A stretch of 52,005 bases of DNA from JABCPE02 sp963518955. GTDB lineage: Bacteria; Bacteroidota; Bacteroidia; Flavobacteriales; Weeksellaceae. The translations under genes and the position numbers were made by a program. Positions 1-7,213 of the stretch are shown piece by piece (the stretch's first letter is position 1; each line of letters starts with the position of its first letter). The stretch is from the NCBI GenBank assembly GCA_963518955.1, contig CAUQKI010000011.1:1-52005 (forward strand), read 5' to 3'. The notes beneath the pieces are model-generated. The model was given only the letters and a program-made list of their open reading frames with translations. It did no database searches and was not told the DNA's origin.

Positions 1-2
1 TT

Positions 3-170
3 GATGAATTTACCATAGGAGGAAAAGAGGAAGGAAAACAAGGTAGAAGCTATGACACAAAGAAAAAGAAAGTTCTTTGTGCAATGGAACTTACTGACCG
101 AGGCAAAGTAAAGCGCTTTTACGCACTAAAAATACCTGATTTTTCCTCAAAAAAACAGCTAATATTATGA
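3..170 (+). pseudogene. IS1595-family (ISXO2-like) transposase remnant, cut by the window edge
   Basis: The open frame begins at the left edge and reads DEFTIGGKEEGKQGRSYDT, the hallmark of the ISXO2-like transposase domain, in which the first D of the DE pair is the first catalytic acidic residue. The frame carries on through a basic stretch to KIPDFSSKKQLIL and stops at TGA 168-170. Known members continue for roughly a hundred residues more and contain the other catalytic acids, so the 3' part is missing and only a broken copy remains. The stop overlaps the ATG of the next gene (ATGA), so the original element end has been lost. The N-terminal part lies outside the window. Confidence 0.7.
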
Positions 171-1033
171 AACTATATCCTATTCAATGCGGAAAATTTA
201 AATTGGATGGCGGGGCTATGTTCGGCGTAGTTCCAAAATCCATTTGGCAAAAAACCAATCCTGCTGATGAAAAAAACTTGGTCGAGCTGGGGACTCGCTC
301 CCTGCTGATAGAGGACGGAAAGAAACTGATTTTGGTGGACTGCGGACTGGGGAACAAGCAGGATGAAAAATTTTTCGGGCATTATTCTCTTTTTGGGGAT
401 GATGGTTTGGATAAAGCTCTGGCTAAATATGGCTTTGTGAGAGAAGACATTACGGATGTGTTTCTTACCCACCTGCATTTTGACCACTGTGGCGGTGCTG
501 TGGAGTGGAATGACAGCCGTACAGGATACCAGCCAGCCTTCAAAAATGCTGAATTTTGGACTAATAAAAACCACTGGGAATGGGCAACAAATCCCAATCC
601 TCGCGAAAAACCAAGTTTCCTGAAAGAAAATATTTTCCCACTAGAAGAAAGTGGTCAGCTCAGATTTTTAGACCTGCCTAAAACTGGGAATTACGGCTTT
701 GCTCCAGACCTGAAAATGGATGTGATTTTCGTAGATGGACACACGGAAAAACAGATGCTTCCTGTACTAAAATACCAAGACAAAACCATCATCTACGCGG
801 CGGATTTAGTGCCTACGGCAGGGCATGTTCCACTTATCTATGTTCCAAGTTATGATGTCCGTCCGCTGGTAACTTTGGAGGAAAAAGAAAAATTCCTAAA
901 ACAATGCGTGGACAATGAATATCTGCTGTTTTTCGAGCATGATGCAGTGAATGAACTTGCTTCACTTAAAATGACTGAAAAAGGAGTCCGAATCGATGAG
1001 ACATTCAGTTTTAATGATATTTTTGGATATTAG
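167..1033 (+). CDS. MBL-fold metallo-hydrolase
   Basis: 288 residues. The zinc-binding signature HLHFDHCGG lies at residues 102-110 (H102, H104, D106, H107 of HxHxDH). Further expected ligands follow: GHT in the middle, an Asp in YAADLVP, and a late His in FFEHDA. This layout resembles the lactonase/AHL-lactonase-like branch of the metallo-beta-lactamase superfamily, but the substrate cannot be told. No signal peptide is present, so it is probably cytoplasmic. It starts inside the stop of the transposase remnant (ATGA), which suggests that the insertion brought the remnant directly against the gene and may have replaced its original upstream region. It is followed after 5 bases by a small membrane-protein gene. 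Confidence 0.85.
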   Translation: MKLYPIQCGKFKLDGGAMFGVVPKSIWQKTNPADEKNLVELGTRSLLIEDGKKLILVDCGLGNKQDEKFFGHYSLFGDDGLDKALAKYGFVREDITDVFLTHLHFDHCGGAVEWNDSRTGYQPAFKNAEFWTNKNHWEWATNPNPREKPSFLKENIFPLEESGQLRFLDLPKTGNYGFAPDLKMDVIFVDGHTEKQMLPVLKYQDKTIIYAADLVPTAGHVPLIYVPSYDVRPLVTLEEKEKFLKQCVDNEYLLFFEHDAVNELASLKMTEKGVRIDETFSFNDIFGY

Positions 1034-1038
1034 AAAAA

Positions 1039-1584
1039 ATGAAACTCAATTATCAGCTTACAGAAGAGGATTATCTGCAATTTTGCTTATTTGCAGCAAG
1101 TCAAAATTTGACTTTGAGAGATGCTAAAAGAAGAATATTATTTCTATTGATTTTAATGTTTTCTTTAGGTTCTGTTTGGATATATTTTAGACACCATTCT
1201 CTGTTTTTCATTACTTTTTCTGTCACAGGAATATTATATTGTATTTTTTATTATTTCTATGGATACAGAAGCGTTTTTAAGAGGGCGTATAAAAAGAATG
1301 TCAAGCGTCTTTTCAAAGAAAAAATAGGAATGGAATTTAGCGTTGTTTCTGATAATGAACTAATTACAATTTTATCTAACCAGACGAAATTAGAAATCAA
1401 CCTCGCCAATGTAGATTTCATAGAGGAAATAGCCGATTATTATTTCATTAAACTAAAAACCTCCGATAGAATTATCATTCCAAAAAGAATTTTTGAAAAT
1501 GGTACAAATTCTGAAGCTTCATTGAGAAACTTTGCAAAACAGAACAATATCACTATAAAACAACTATTAGATTGGAAATTTTAA
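1039..1584 (+). CDS. Two-TM membrane protein, YcxB-like C-terminal domain
   Basis: 181 residues. Two adjacent hydrophobic helices (about residues 33-52 and 56-76) are joined by a very short turn, preceded by a soluble N-terminus and followed by a ~100-residue basic/beta-rich domain containing 'YYFIKLKTSDRIIIPKRIF'. That layout fits YcxB-like proteins, in which a hairpin membrane anchor is followed by a PH-like cytoplasmic domain. The family function is unknown. The gene lies 5 bases after the MBL gene and 36 bases before coaE, probably in the same transcript. The family assignment rests on architecture and a few motif residues, so it is tentative. Confidence 0.65.
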   Translation: MKLNYQLTEEDYLQFCLFAASQNLTLRDAKRRILFLLILMFSLGSVWIYFRHHSLFFITFSVTGILYCIFYYFYGYRSVFKRAYKKNVKRLFKEKIGMEFSVVSDNELITILSNQTKLEINLANVDFIEEIADYYFIKLKTSDRIIIPKRIFENGTNSEASLRNFAKQNNITIKQLLDWKF

Positions 1585-1620
1585 TGAATTTTACTTCATA
1601 ATTATCATTAAAACTAAAAA

Positions 1621-2214
1621 ATGAGCCAAAAAACGAAAATCATAGGACTTACAGGCGGCATAGGCTCTGGAAAGACCACTGCGGCGAAGTTTCTAGAGAA
1701 ATTGGGTTTTCCTGTTTATTATTCTGACATCAAAGCAAAAGAAATCGTAAATAATGATAAAACCCTGAAAAAGAACATTATAGAACTTTTAGGAAGTGAG
1801 GCGTATGATGCAGAAGGAAACTACAACAGAAAATGGGTAGCAGAGCAGATTTTCAATAATGATGAAAAAAGACAAGCGCTCAACTCCATCATCCATCCTG
1901 CTGTAAAAGAGGACTTTGAGAAATGGACAGCCACCCAGCAGAAAAAAATAGCTTTCAAGGAAACGGCTCTTTTATTTGAGCTGAATTTGGATAAAGAATG
2001 CTACAAGTCCTTACTCATCACCGCTGATGAAAATATCAGAATAAAAAGAGTGATGCAGAGAGACAAAAAAACCGAAAGCGAAATAAAAAAAATAATAGAA
2101 AAACAAATGCCCGAATCCGAAAAACAAAAACGAGCTGATTTTGTGGTTTTTAATAATGGAAATGAAGAGGATTTAAAGGCAGATTTAGAAAAAATTTTAG
2201 AAAAATTAAATTAA
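1621..2214 (+). CDS. coaE: Dephospho-CoA kinase
   Basis: CoaE phosphorylates the 3'-hydroxyl of dephospho-CoA, the last step of coenzyme A synthesis. The 197-residue protein begins with the P-loop GGIGSGKT (residues 12-19). It then carries the family's YYSDIKAKEIV segment (the D takes part in catalysis), a SIIHPAV segment that contacts substrate, and a lid region RVMQRDKKTESEIKKIIEKQ. Length and order are normal for the family. It is followed 6 bases later by a thioesterase that acts on acyl-CoA, a reasonable functional neighbour. Confidence 0.95.
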   Translation: MSQKTKIIGLTGGIGSGKTTAAKFLEKLGFPVYYSDIKAKEIVNNDKTLKKNIIELLGSEAYDAEGNYNRKWVAEQIFNNDEKRQALNSIIHPAVKEDFEKWTATQQKKIAFKETALLFELNLDKECYKSLLITADENIRIKRVMQRDKKTESEIKKIIEKQMPESEKQKRADFVVFNNGNEEDLKADLEKILEKLN

Positions 2215-2220
2215 AAAAAA

Positions 2221-2613
2221 ATGAATTATCATACAAGAAAATGGGTAAAACCAGAGGATTTGAACCCAAATCACTCACTTTTTGGAGGAAGACTTTTAGA
2301 ATGGATAGATGAAGAGGCAGCACTGTACGCCATCATGCAGCTGGAAAACCCGAGAGTAGTCACCAAATCTATGTCCGAAATCAACTTCGTGAGTTCGGCT
2401 AAACAAGGAGATATTATCGAGATAGGCATCCAAGCTATAAAATTCGGGAACAGCTCACTGACTTTGTCTTGTAAAGTGAGAAATACCATGACCTGCCAAA
2501 CCATCATCACCATTGATAAAATAGTCATGGTAGCTCTGGATGAAAAAGGGCATCCTACACGCCACGGCAAAACTCAAGAAAATAATGATGAAAAATGCAA
2601 TGTGAATTTTTAG
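2221..2613 (+). CDS. Acyl-CoA thioesterase, hotdog fold (YciA/BFIT-like)
   Basis: 130 residues with a single hotdog domain. The start YHTRKWVKPEDLNPNHSLFG and the following GGRLLEWIDEEAALYA form the helix and catalytic Asp region of the YciA/acyl-CoA hydrolase family. The strand KQGDIIEIGIQAIKFGNSSL is typical of the second half. It hydrolyses acyl-CoA to free acid and CoA in the cytoplasm; chain-length preference cannot be read from sequence. It ends in a short non-conserved tail (NNDEKCNVNF). It is probably co-transcribed with coaE, 6 bases upstream. Confidence 0.85.
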   Translation: MNYHTRKWVKPEDLNPNHSLFGGRLLEWIDEEAALYAIMQLENPRVVTKSMSEINFVSSAKQGDIIEIGIQAIKFGNSSLTLSCKVRNTMTCQTIITIDKIVMVALDEKGHPTRHGKTQENNDEKCNVNF

Positions 2614-2628
2614 TTCGTGGCATAGTTT

Positions 2629-2636
2629 TAGATTTG
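2629..2636 (+). promoter_or_regulatory. Candidate -7 promoter element (TAGATTTG)
   Basis: TAGATTTG matches the Bacteroidota TAnnTTTG element and lies 31 bases upstream of the small secreted-protein start at 2668. No TTG is seen at the usual distance further upstream, so support is partial. Confidence 0.4.
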
Positions 2637-2667
2637 AAAAACTTTAATTACAATAAATTACTCTATT

Positions 2668-2916
2668 ATGAAAAACTTAGTTACATTACTACTTTTGGTG
2701 TTTAGTTTCACTCTGGGAACAGCACAGCACAAAACTCCTCATAGCCAAGGAGTAAAGAAAGAAACCAAAAAGAAACACCATTCCAAACAAAAAAGTTCCA
2801 CCACTCACTCTTCACAAAAACTAAAAAAAGATGGAACGCCAGACAGAAGATACAAAGCCAATAAAAAGCTAAAAAAAGACGGAACACCTGATAAAAGGTA
2901 TAAAGAAAATAAGTAA
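2668..2916 (+). CDS. Small secreted Lys-rich protein with duplicated KKDGTPD..YK motif
   Basis: 82 residues. Residues 1-20 form a clear Sec signal peptide ending in GTAQ, so the mature chain of about 62 residues is exported. It is extremely basic: a His/Lys/Ser/Thr-rich linker (residues 21-50) is followed by two tandem 16-residue units, KLKKDGTPDRRYKANK (51-66) and KLKKDGTPDKRYKENK (67-82), which run to the C-terminus. Copies of this KKDGTPDxRYKxNK unit occur in small exported proteins of flavobacteria, but no function is known to me. The gene stands alone between a putative promoter and a strong terminator that begins inside its last codons. Confidence 0.75.
   Translation: MKNLVTLLLLVFSFTLGTAQHKTPHSQGVKKETKKKHHSKQKSSTTHSSQKLKKDGTPDRRYKANKKLKKDGTPDKRYKENK
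2818..2913 (+). repeat. Two tandem 48-bp coding units
   Basis: Encodes two 16-residue units that differ at only two positions (R/K and A/E). The DNA copies differ mostly at third positions, for example ggaacgccagac against ggaacacctgat. The amino-acid sequence is therefore maintained although the DNA has drifted. Confidence 0.85.
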
Positions 2917-2941
2917 GTTGTCTCAGACAGCTTACTTTTTT
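2911..2941 (+). terminator. Intrinsic terminator
   Basis: A 12-bp stem (2911-2922 with 2926-2937, one G-T wobble) closes a TCA loop and runs into a T tract at 2935-2941. The stem overlaps the stop codon of the small secreted protein. Confidence 0.8.
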
Positions 2942-2962
2942 GTACAATAATTATGTTTGTGA

Positions 2963-2993
2963 TTGCTTAGCGTAGTTATATTTTTTATCTTTG
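2963..2993 (+). promoter_or_regulatory. Bacteroidota-type promoter for yjdM-yceI
   Basis: TTG at 2963-2965, a 20-base spacer and TATCTTTG at 2986-2993. This matches the TTG / TAnnTTTG consensus and ends 28 bases before the ATG at 3022. Confidence 0.75.
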
Positions 2994-3021
2994 CAGCCAA
3001 ATTTTTAAACGAATAAATATA

Positions 3022-3360
3022 ATGAGTGATACTATTATCTGCCCTGCTTGTGGTTCTGAATTTACTTATGAAAATGGTGATCTGATGGCGTGTTCTCAGT
3101 GCTTTCACGAATGGAACCCAGCAGAAGAATCTGCTAATAGCGGTGATAAAATCTTTGATGCCAATGGAAACGAACTCCAAAATGGCGACACTGTGGTAAT
3201 TGTAAAAGACCTTCCTGTGAAAGGCGTTCCTAAACCTATAAAAGCAGGAACAAAAGTAAAAAATATCCGTTTAAATTTTGACAGCGACCATAATATCGAC
3301 TGCAAAATAGATGGTTTTGGAGCAATGGGACTAAAATCTGAATTTGTGAAGAAAGCTTAA
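3022..3360 (+). CDS. yjdM: PhnA/YjdM-family zinc-ribbon protein
   Basis: 112 residues. The N-terminal zinc ribbon has CPACGSEFTYE and, 13 residues on, CSQCFHEW, giving four Cys ligands. It is followed by the SH3-like PhnA domain (DANGNELQNGDTVVIVKDLP, KGTKVKNIRL). The family was named after the E. coli phn region but is not needed for phosphonate breakdown, and its role is not settled. Length is normal. It has its own promoter, and one base separates its stop from the ATG of the YceI lipoprotein, so the two are almost certainly co-transcribed. Confidence 0.9.
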   Translation: MSDTIICPACGSEFTYENGDLMACSQCFHEWNPAEESANSGDKIFDANGNELQNGDTVVIVKDLPVKGVPKPIKAGTKVKNIRLNFDSDHNIDCKIDGFGAMGLKSEFVKKA

Positions 3361-3361
3361 A

Positions 3362-4015
3362 ATGAAAAAATATTTAGTTTACTTTCTATGGATCGCCTTG
3401 GCGGGAACTACTGTTTCTTGTAAAAATGAAAAAGAGACAGTAAAAAACGAGTCAGTAAAAGAAGAGTCAGTACCTGATTCTCAAACCTTTACAATAAATA
3501 AAGAACAAAGTAACATCGACTGGAAAGGTTACAAAATCTTTAAATCCGAAAGTACGAGCCACTTTGGGACGATGGATTTTTCAGAAGGAGATATCAATGT
3601 AAAGGACGGAAAATTGGTTTCTGGAAAATTGGTAATTGATACCAAATCCATCACATCCACAGATATAGAGGATAAAGAACTCGCTGCAAAGCTTGACAAT
3701 CACCTAAAAAACTCTGATTTCTTTGATGTAGAGCAGTTTCCTACGGCTACATTTGAAATCACAAAAGTAACTCCCTCAGAACATGGAGATTACAACTCAG
3801 TTATTGAAGGAAATATGACCATCAAAGGAATTACAAAGGCTGTGAGTTTTAATGCCAATGTAAAAGTTGATACCGATCAGGTCAGCATATACACTGAGCC
3901 TACGGATATAGACAGAACAGAATTCGGAGTGAAATTCCAGCTGCCAATAAAAGATGGCATTATAAAAAATGAATTCACTCTACAAGTTGCTATAAAAGCT
4001 TTCAATAAAAAATAA
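3362..4015 (+). CDS. YceI-family lipoprotein
   Basis: 217 residues. The signal ends in a lipobox, AGTTVSC, with Cys at residue 20, so the protein is predicted to be lipidated, and the +2 Lys leaves inner or outer membrane placement open. After a charged linker (about 22-45) the YceI beta-barrel domain begins with FTINKEQSNIDWKGYKI, followed by SGKLVIDTKSITSTD and HLKNSDFFDVEQFPTATFEI, all family hallmarks. YceI proteins bind isoprenoid-like lipids in a lipocalin-like cavity. The ligand here is unknown. Transcribed with yjdM and closed by a terminator at 4046. Confidence 0.9.
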   Translation: MKKYLVYFLWIALAGTTVSCKNEKETVKNESVKEESVPDSQTFTINKEQSNIDWKGYKIFKSESTSHFGTMDFSEGDINVKDGKLVSGKLVIDTKSITSTDIEDKELAAKLDNHLKNSDFFDVEQFPTATFEITKVTPSEHGDYNSVIEGNMTIKGITKAVSFNANVKVDTDQVSIYTEPTDIDRTEFGVKFQLPIKDGIIKNEFTLQVAIKAFNKK

Positions 4016-4045
4016 TTTTTTCATTTTTTTAATTTTATATGTTAG

Positions 4046-4073
4046 CCTGTCTATATTATTAGACAGGTTTTTA
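4046..4073 (+). terminator. Intrinsic terminator after yceI
   Basis: A 7-bp stem, CCTGTCT (4046-4052) with AGACAGG (4061-4067), an 8-base AT-rich loop and a T-rich tail from 4068. Confidence 0.7.
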
Positions 4074-4075
4074 TT

Positions 4076-4106
4076 TTGTTTAAAAACTAAAAAAATTGTA
4101 ATTTTG
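4076..4106 (+). promoter_or_regulatory. pheS promoter
   Basis: TTG at 4076-4078, a 20-base spacer, and TAATTTTG at 4099-4106, ending 23 bases before the pheS ATG. Confidence 0.7.
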
Positions 4107-4129
4107 TCGACCTAAATAAAAAACAGAAA

Positions 4130-5143
4130 ATGCTAACAAAAATAGATGAACTTTTAAATGAAGTCCAAAAATTTCATTCTCAGAAAAAGGAAGAAATTGA
4201 ACAATTCAGAATCAAATTCAATGGAAAAAAAGGGATTTTGAATGATTTATTTGAACAGTTCAAATCTGTATCCAATGACCAAAAAAAAGAATATGGTCAG
4301 AAAATAAACTTACTGAAACAAAGCATCTCTGCTAAACTAGAAGAGCTGACACAGAGCAGTTCTTCACAAAATGTAGCTGCCGAAAAGGAAGACCTTACCA
4401 GACCTGGATTTCCTTTGGAATTAGGGTCTAGACACCCTATCAATTTGGTAAAAAACAGAATCACAGATATTTTTAAATCTATCGGTTTTGCAGTGGCTGA
4501 CGGGCCAGAGATAGAAGATGACTGGCATAACTTCACTGCGCTGAACCTCCCTGAATATCACCCAGCAAGGGATATGCAGGATACTTTTTTCATCGAGACG
4601 AATCCTGATGTTCTGCTAAGAACCCACACTTCTTCTGTTCAAATCAGATACATGGAGCAAAATGAACCGCCTATCCGTATTCTTTCGCCTGGGCGAGTTT
4701 TCAGAAACGAAGTTGTTTCATCTCGTTCTCATTGTATTTTCCACCAGATAGAGGGACTTTATATCGATGAAAATGTGAGTTTTGCGGACTTGAAACAAAC
4801 CATTCAGTTTTTCACTACGGAACTTTTCGGAAAGTCAAAAATCAGAATGCGTCCTTCTTATTTCCCTTTCACAGAGCCAAGTGCAGAGGTGGATGTATAT
4901 TGGGGGCTAAATTCCGAAACAGACTACAGAATCACGAAAGGAACAGGCTGGCTGGAAATCATGGGCTGTGGTATGGTAGACCCTGCCGTTCTCAAAAATG
5001 TGAACATAGACCCTGATAAATACAGCGGATATGCTTTTGGTATGGGAATAGAGCGAATCGTAATGCTTCTTTACCAAATGTCAGATATTCGTATGTTCTT
5101 TGAGAATGATATCAGAACTTTGGAACAATTTAAATCTCTATAA
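4130..5143 (+). CDS. pheS: Phenylalanine--tRNA ligase alpha subunit
   Basis: 337 residues. The N-terminal coiled-coil tRNA-binding arm occupies roughly residues 1-90 (EEIEQFRIKFNGKKGILNDL). The class II catalytic domain follows: HPINLVKNRITDIF (motif 1 area), RTHTSSVQIRYM, GRVFRNEVVSSRSHCIFHQI (motif 2) and YAFGMGIERIVMLLY (motif 3). PheS pairs with PheT to charge tRNA-Phe; pheT is not in the window, so the pheST operon of many bacteria is split here, as is common in this phylum. Single-gene transcript between a promoter and a bidirectional terminator. Confidence 0.97.
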   Translation: MLTKIDELLNEVQKFHSQKKEEIEQFRIKFNGKKGILNDLFEQFKSVSNDQKKEYGQKINLLKQSISAKLEELTQSSSSQNVAAEKEDLTRPGFPLELGSRHPINLVKNRITDIFKSIGFAVADGPEIEDDWHNFTALNLPEYHPARDMQDTFFIETNPDVLLRTHTSSVQIRYMEQNEPPIRILSPGRVFRNEVVSSRSHCIFHQIEGLYIDENVSFADLKQTIQFFTTELFGKSKIRMRPSYFPFTEPSAEVDVYWGLNSETDYRITKGTGWLEIMGCGMVDPAVLKNVNIDPDKYSGYAFGMGIERIVMLLYQMSDIRMFFENDIRTLEQFKSL

Positions 5144-5147
5144 AAAG

Positions 5148-5177
5148 AAAGTCAGGACAAAAAATCCTGACTTTTTT
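5148..5177. terminator. Bidirectional terminator between pheS and deoC
   Basis: Perfect 10-bp stem AAAGTCAGGA (5148-5157) with TCCTGACTTT (5165-5174) and a 7-base loop. T-rich tracts lie on both sides, so it can serve the convergent pheS (+) and deoC (-). Confidence 0.85.
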
Positions 5178-5181
5178 ATTT

Positions 5182-5925
5182 TTAGTATCCAGAGCTGCTC
5201 TGCCCCTTCCCTATCAATGCCAATGCGGAGGATGTTCCTATTCGTTTCACTCCCATTTTTATCATTTCTTCGGCTTCTTCTTTTGTTCTGATTCCGCCTG
5301 CGGCTTTTACTGGCAGGACACCTGCATTGTCCAGCATGATTTGTATGCCTTCTTTGGTCGCTCCGTTTGGTTTTCCATCCTGAGTTTCATAGAAACCAGT
5401 AGAAGATTTGATGAAAATATTAGAAAGCTGTTCCTTCGTAAAGCTGATAGTCGCCCATTTTACAATGTTTTTAGTAATAGAAGCTATCTGCTCATCGGTC
5501 AAAGCTGCTATTTCTATAATCCATTTTGCTACCTTGTTGTTTTTCATACAAAGCTCTGTGCATCGTAGAAATTCAAATTTAAGTGCTTCTAGACTTCCTT
5601 TTTTAAAGGCTTCATAATTGATTACAAAATCCAGCTCATCTGCTCCATCATCTATCGCCTGCTGTGCTTCTTTTAGTTTTTCGTACACAGGAGCTGTCCC
5701 TTCGTGAAAACCTATCACTGTTCCCACTTTCACAGCAGAATTTTTCTCGCTCAAAAACTGCTTAATCTGTTTCACATACTGCGGGCGAATCATCACCGCA
5801 AACAGCCCATTATCCACAGCTTCCTGAGCCAAATCATATACCTTTTTCAATGTCTCTTCCCCAGAAAGTCCTGACTGAGCAGGAGTTTTAAGGTAAGTCG
5901 AATCTAAATAATTTCTTGTTTCCAT
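5182..5925 (-). CDS. deoC: Deoxyribose-phosphate aldolase
   Basis: 247 residues, a TIM-barrel class I aldolase that cleaves 2-deoxyribose-5-phosphate to glyceraldehyde-3-phosphate and acetaldehyde. Visible motifs: VGTVIGFHEG, the ELDFVINYEAFKKG strand, FIKSSTGF with the Schiff-base Lys, and VKAAGGIRT with the second active Lys, then RIGTSSALALIG for phosphate binding. The tail SSSGY is typical of flavobacterial DeoC. A good promoter lies so close upstream (-7 element four bases from the ATG) that the mRNA may be leaderless. Confidence 0.95.
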   Translation of the reverse strand: METRNYLDSTYLKTPAQSGLSGEETLKKVYDLAQEAVDNGLFAVMIRPQYVKQIKQFLSEKNSAVKVGTVIGFHEGTAPVYEKLKEAQQAIDDGADELDFVINYEAFKKGSLEALKFEFLRCTELCMKNNKVAKWIIEIAALTDEQIASITKNIVKWATISFTKEQLSNIFIKSSTGFYETQDGKPNGATKEGIQIMLDNAGVLPVKAAGGIRTKEEAEEMIKMGVKRIGTSSALALIGKGQSSSGY

Positions 5926-5929
5926 AGCC

Positions 5930-5961
5930 CAAAAGTATAACTTTTATTAGATTAGTTTCAA
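5930..5961 (-). promoter_or_regulatory. deoC promoter giving a leaderless or near-leaderless mRNA
   Basis: Read on the minus strand: TTG (5961-5959), 21 bases, TACTTTTG (5937-5930), then GGCT and the deoC ATG (5925-5923). A start site at the usual distance from the -7 box would fall at or next to the ATG. Confidence 0.6.
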
Positions 5962-5989
5962 AAAAATTAAAATGAGATAAATCATAAAT

Positions 5990-6415
5990 CTACTCCTCTT
6001 TGAAAAAATCCTGATATTCCTGCCAAAATTCTTCGAGTTTCTCCATTTTTTCGGAGAGAAATTCCATCGTTTCCTGCCATGTATTCCTGTTGTGAATGCA
6101 GACTCCTTGTTTTTCGACAAATACACAGGAAACCTCCTTTCCGTTTTCAAGCTCGAAAGAATCCAAATAAACTGCATCTTCCCAATATTCCTCAAAGATG
6201 CCCTCCATGGACTGCATCTTCTCAAAATACTTTACTCTATGGTCTAAGCTCCCATCTATTTCCACCAAAACCATTGCTTTTTTGGTGTCAAAATAAAATT
6301 TGAAACTAAAACCCTTTATTTTGGTATTATACAATGTCCATTTTCGCGGAAAAGACTTCCCAAAAGATGTCCAAAATTCCTGCCGCAGCTGCTGTGATTC
6401 CTCTTTACTAAACAC
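5990..6415 (-). CDS. DUF4268-domain protein
   Basis: 141 residues. The start KEESQQLRQEFWTSFGK, the central IKGFSFKFYFDTKKAMVLVE and the C-terminal EFWQEYQDFFKEE match the DUF4268 family, a small alpha/beta domain common in Bacteroidota either alone or at the end of restriction-like nucleases. Alone it has no known activity. It is acidic and lacks a signal or membrane segment, so it is likely cytoplasmic. It lies 26 bases downstream of the TIGR02757 gene on the same strand. Confidence 0.8.
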   Translation of the reverse strand: MFSKEESQQLRQEFWTSFGKSFPRKWTLYNTKIKGFSFKFYFDTKKAMVLVEIDGSLDHRVKYFEKMQSMEGIFEEYWEDAVYLDSFELENGKEVSCVFVEKQGVCIHNRNTWQETMEFLSEKMEKLEEFWQEYQDFFKEE

Positions 6416-6441
6416 TATAAAAAATTAAATTTTACTTATTT

Positions 6442-7203
6442 CTAAAAATTCTCAAATACTCCCAGACCAAACAACGCAAAATCATACTTTGCAGGGTCTT
6501 TTTCATCCATTTTTCTCAGTTGAAAATCAAGCTCTTCCACTGTTTTCCAGTCGTTCTGTGTTCTCTGTATCAGCCCCAGTTTCCGCGAAATATTCCCTAC
6601 ATGGACATCCAGCGGAACAGACAAATGTTCCTGACCGATATTTTCCCAAATTCCCAGATCCACGCCTTTATTATCCTTCCGCACCATCCAGCGGAGATAC
6701 ATCATCAGCCTCTTCGCAGCGGAATTTTTATAAGTGGAACTGATATGTTTCTGGCTTCGGTGCTGAAAATCATTCTCAAAAAAAGTATTTCTAAAACGCT
6801 CCAAAGCATGATAAAAATTGGTCTCGCCTTCTTTTAATAAAAATAGATTTTCTAAACTTTCATTCTTTGTATAAATCTTTCGCAGAGCGGACAGAAAAAA
6901 CTGAAAATCCTCCAAAGAAAATGTCCTGTGAACAGCCTTATTCTCCATTTTTTCAAAATCTTTTTCTGTGAAATTCATCACAAAATCATACGGCAAATTG
7001 CCCATAATTAGGAGCATTTTTTCTGCACTTTTGATGATGGATTTTCGGTTTCCCCAAGCGATAGTTGCCGTTAAAAACCCTATAATCTCTATATCCTGTT
7101 TCAGCTCGAAACGATGCAGCATCTGAATAGGGTCTCCCAGCACGAAATCAGGATGATTGTACTGCTCGGTTTTTTCGTCCAAAAAAGATTTTAAATCATT
7201 CAT
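6442..7203 (-). CDS. TIGR02757 (DUF2400) family protein
   Basis: 253 residues. The start LKSFLDEKTEQYNHPDFVLGDPI, TATIAWGNRKSIIKSAEKM, RLMMYLRWMVRK and HVGNISRKLGL are the conserved blocks of TIGR02757. The middle resembles the helix-hairpin-helix layout of HhH-GPD DNA glycosylases (LxPLDVHVGN..R..G), so a DNA-repair role is often suspected but unproven. Full length, with no signal peptide. Downstream of the phospholipase gene by 10 bases and upstream of DUF4268, probably one transcript. Confidence 0.9.
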   Translation of the reverse strand: MNDLKSFLDEKTEQYNHPDFVLGDPIQMLHRFELKQDIEIIGFLTATIAWGNRKSIIKSAEKMLLIMGNLPYDFVMNFTEKDFEKMENKAVHRTFSLEDFQFFLSALRKIYTKNESLENLFLLKEGETNFYHALERFRNTFFENDFQHRSQKHISSTYKNSAAKRLMMYLRWMVRKDNKGVDLGIWENIGQEHLSVPLDVHVGNISRKLGLIQRTQNDWKTVEELDFQLRKMDEKDPAKYDFALFGLGVFENF

Positions 7204-7213
7204 TATCTATTAT

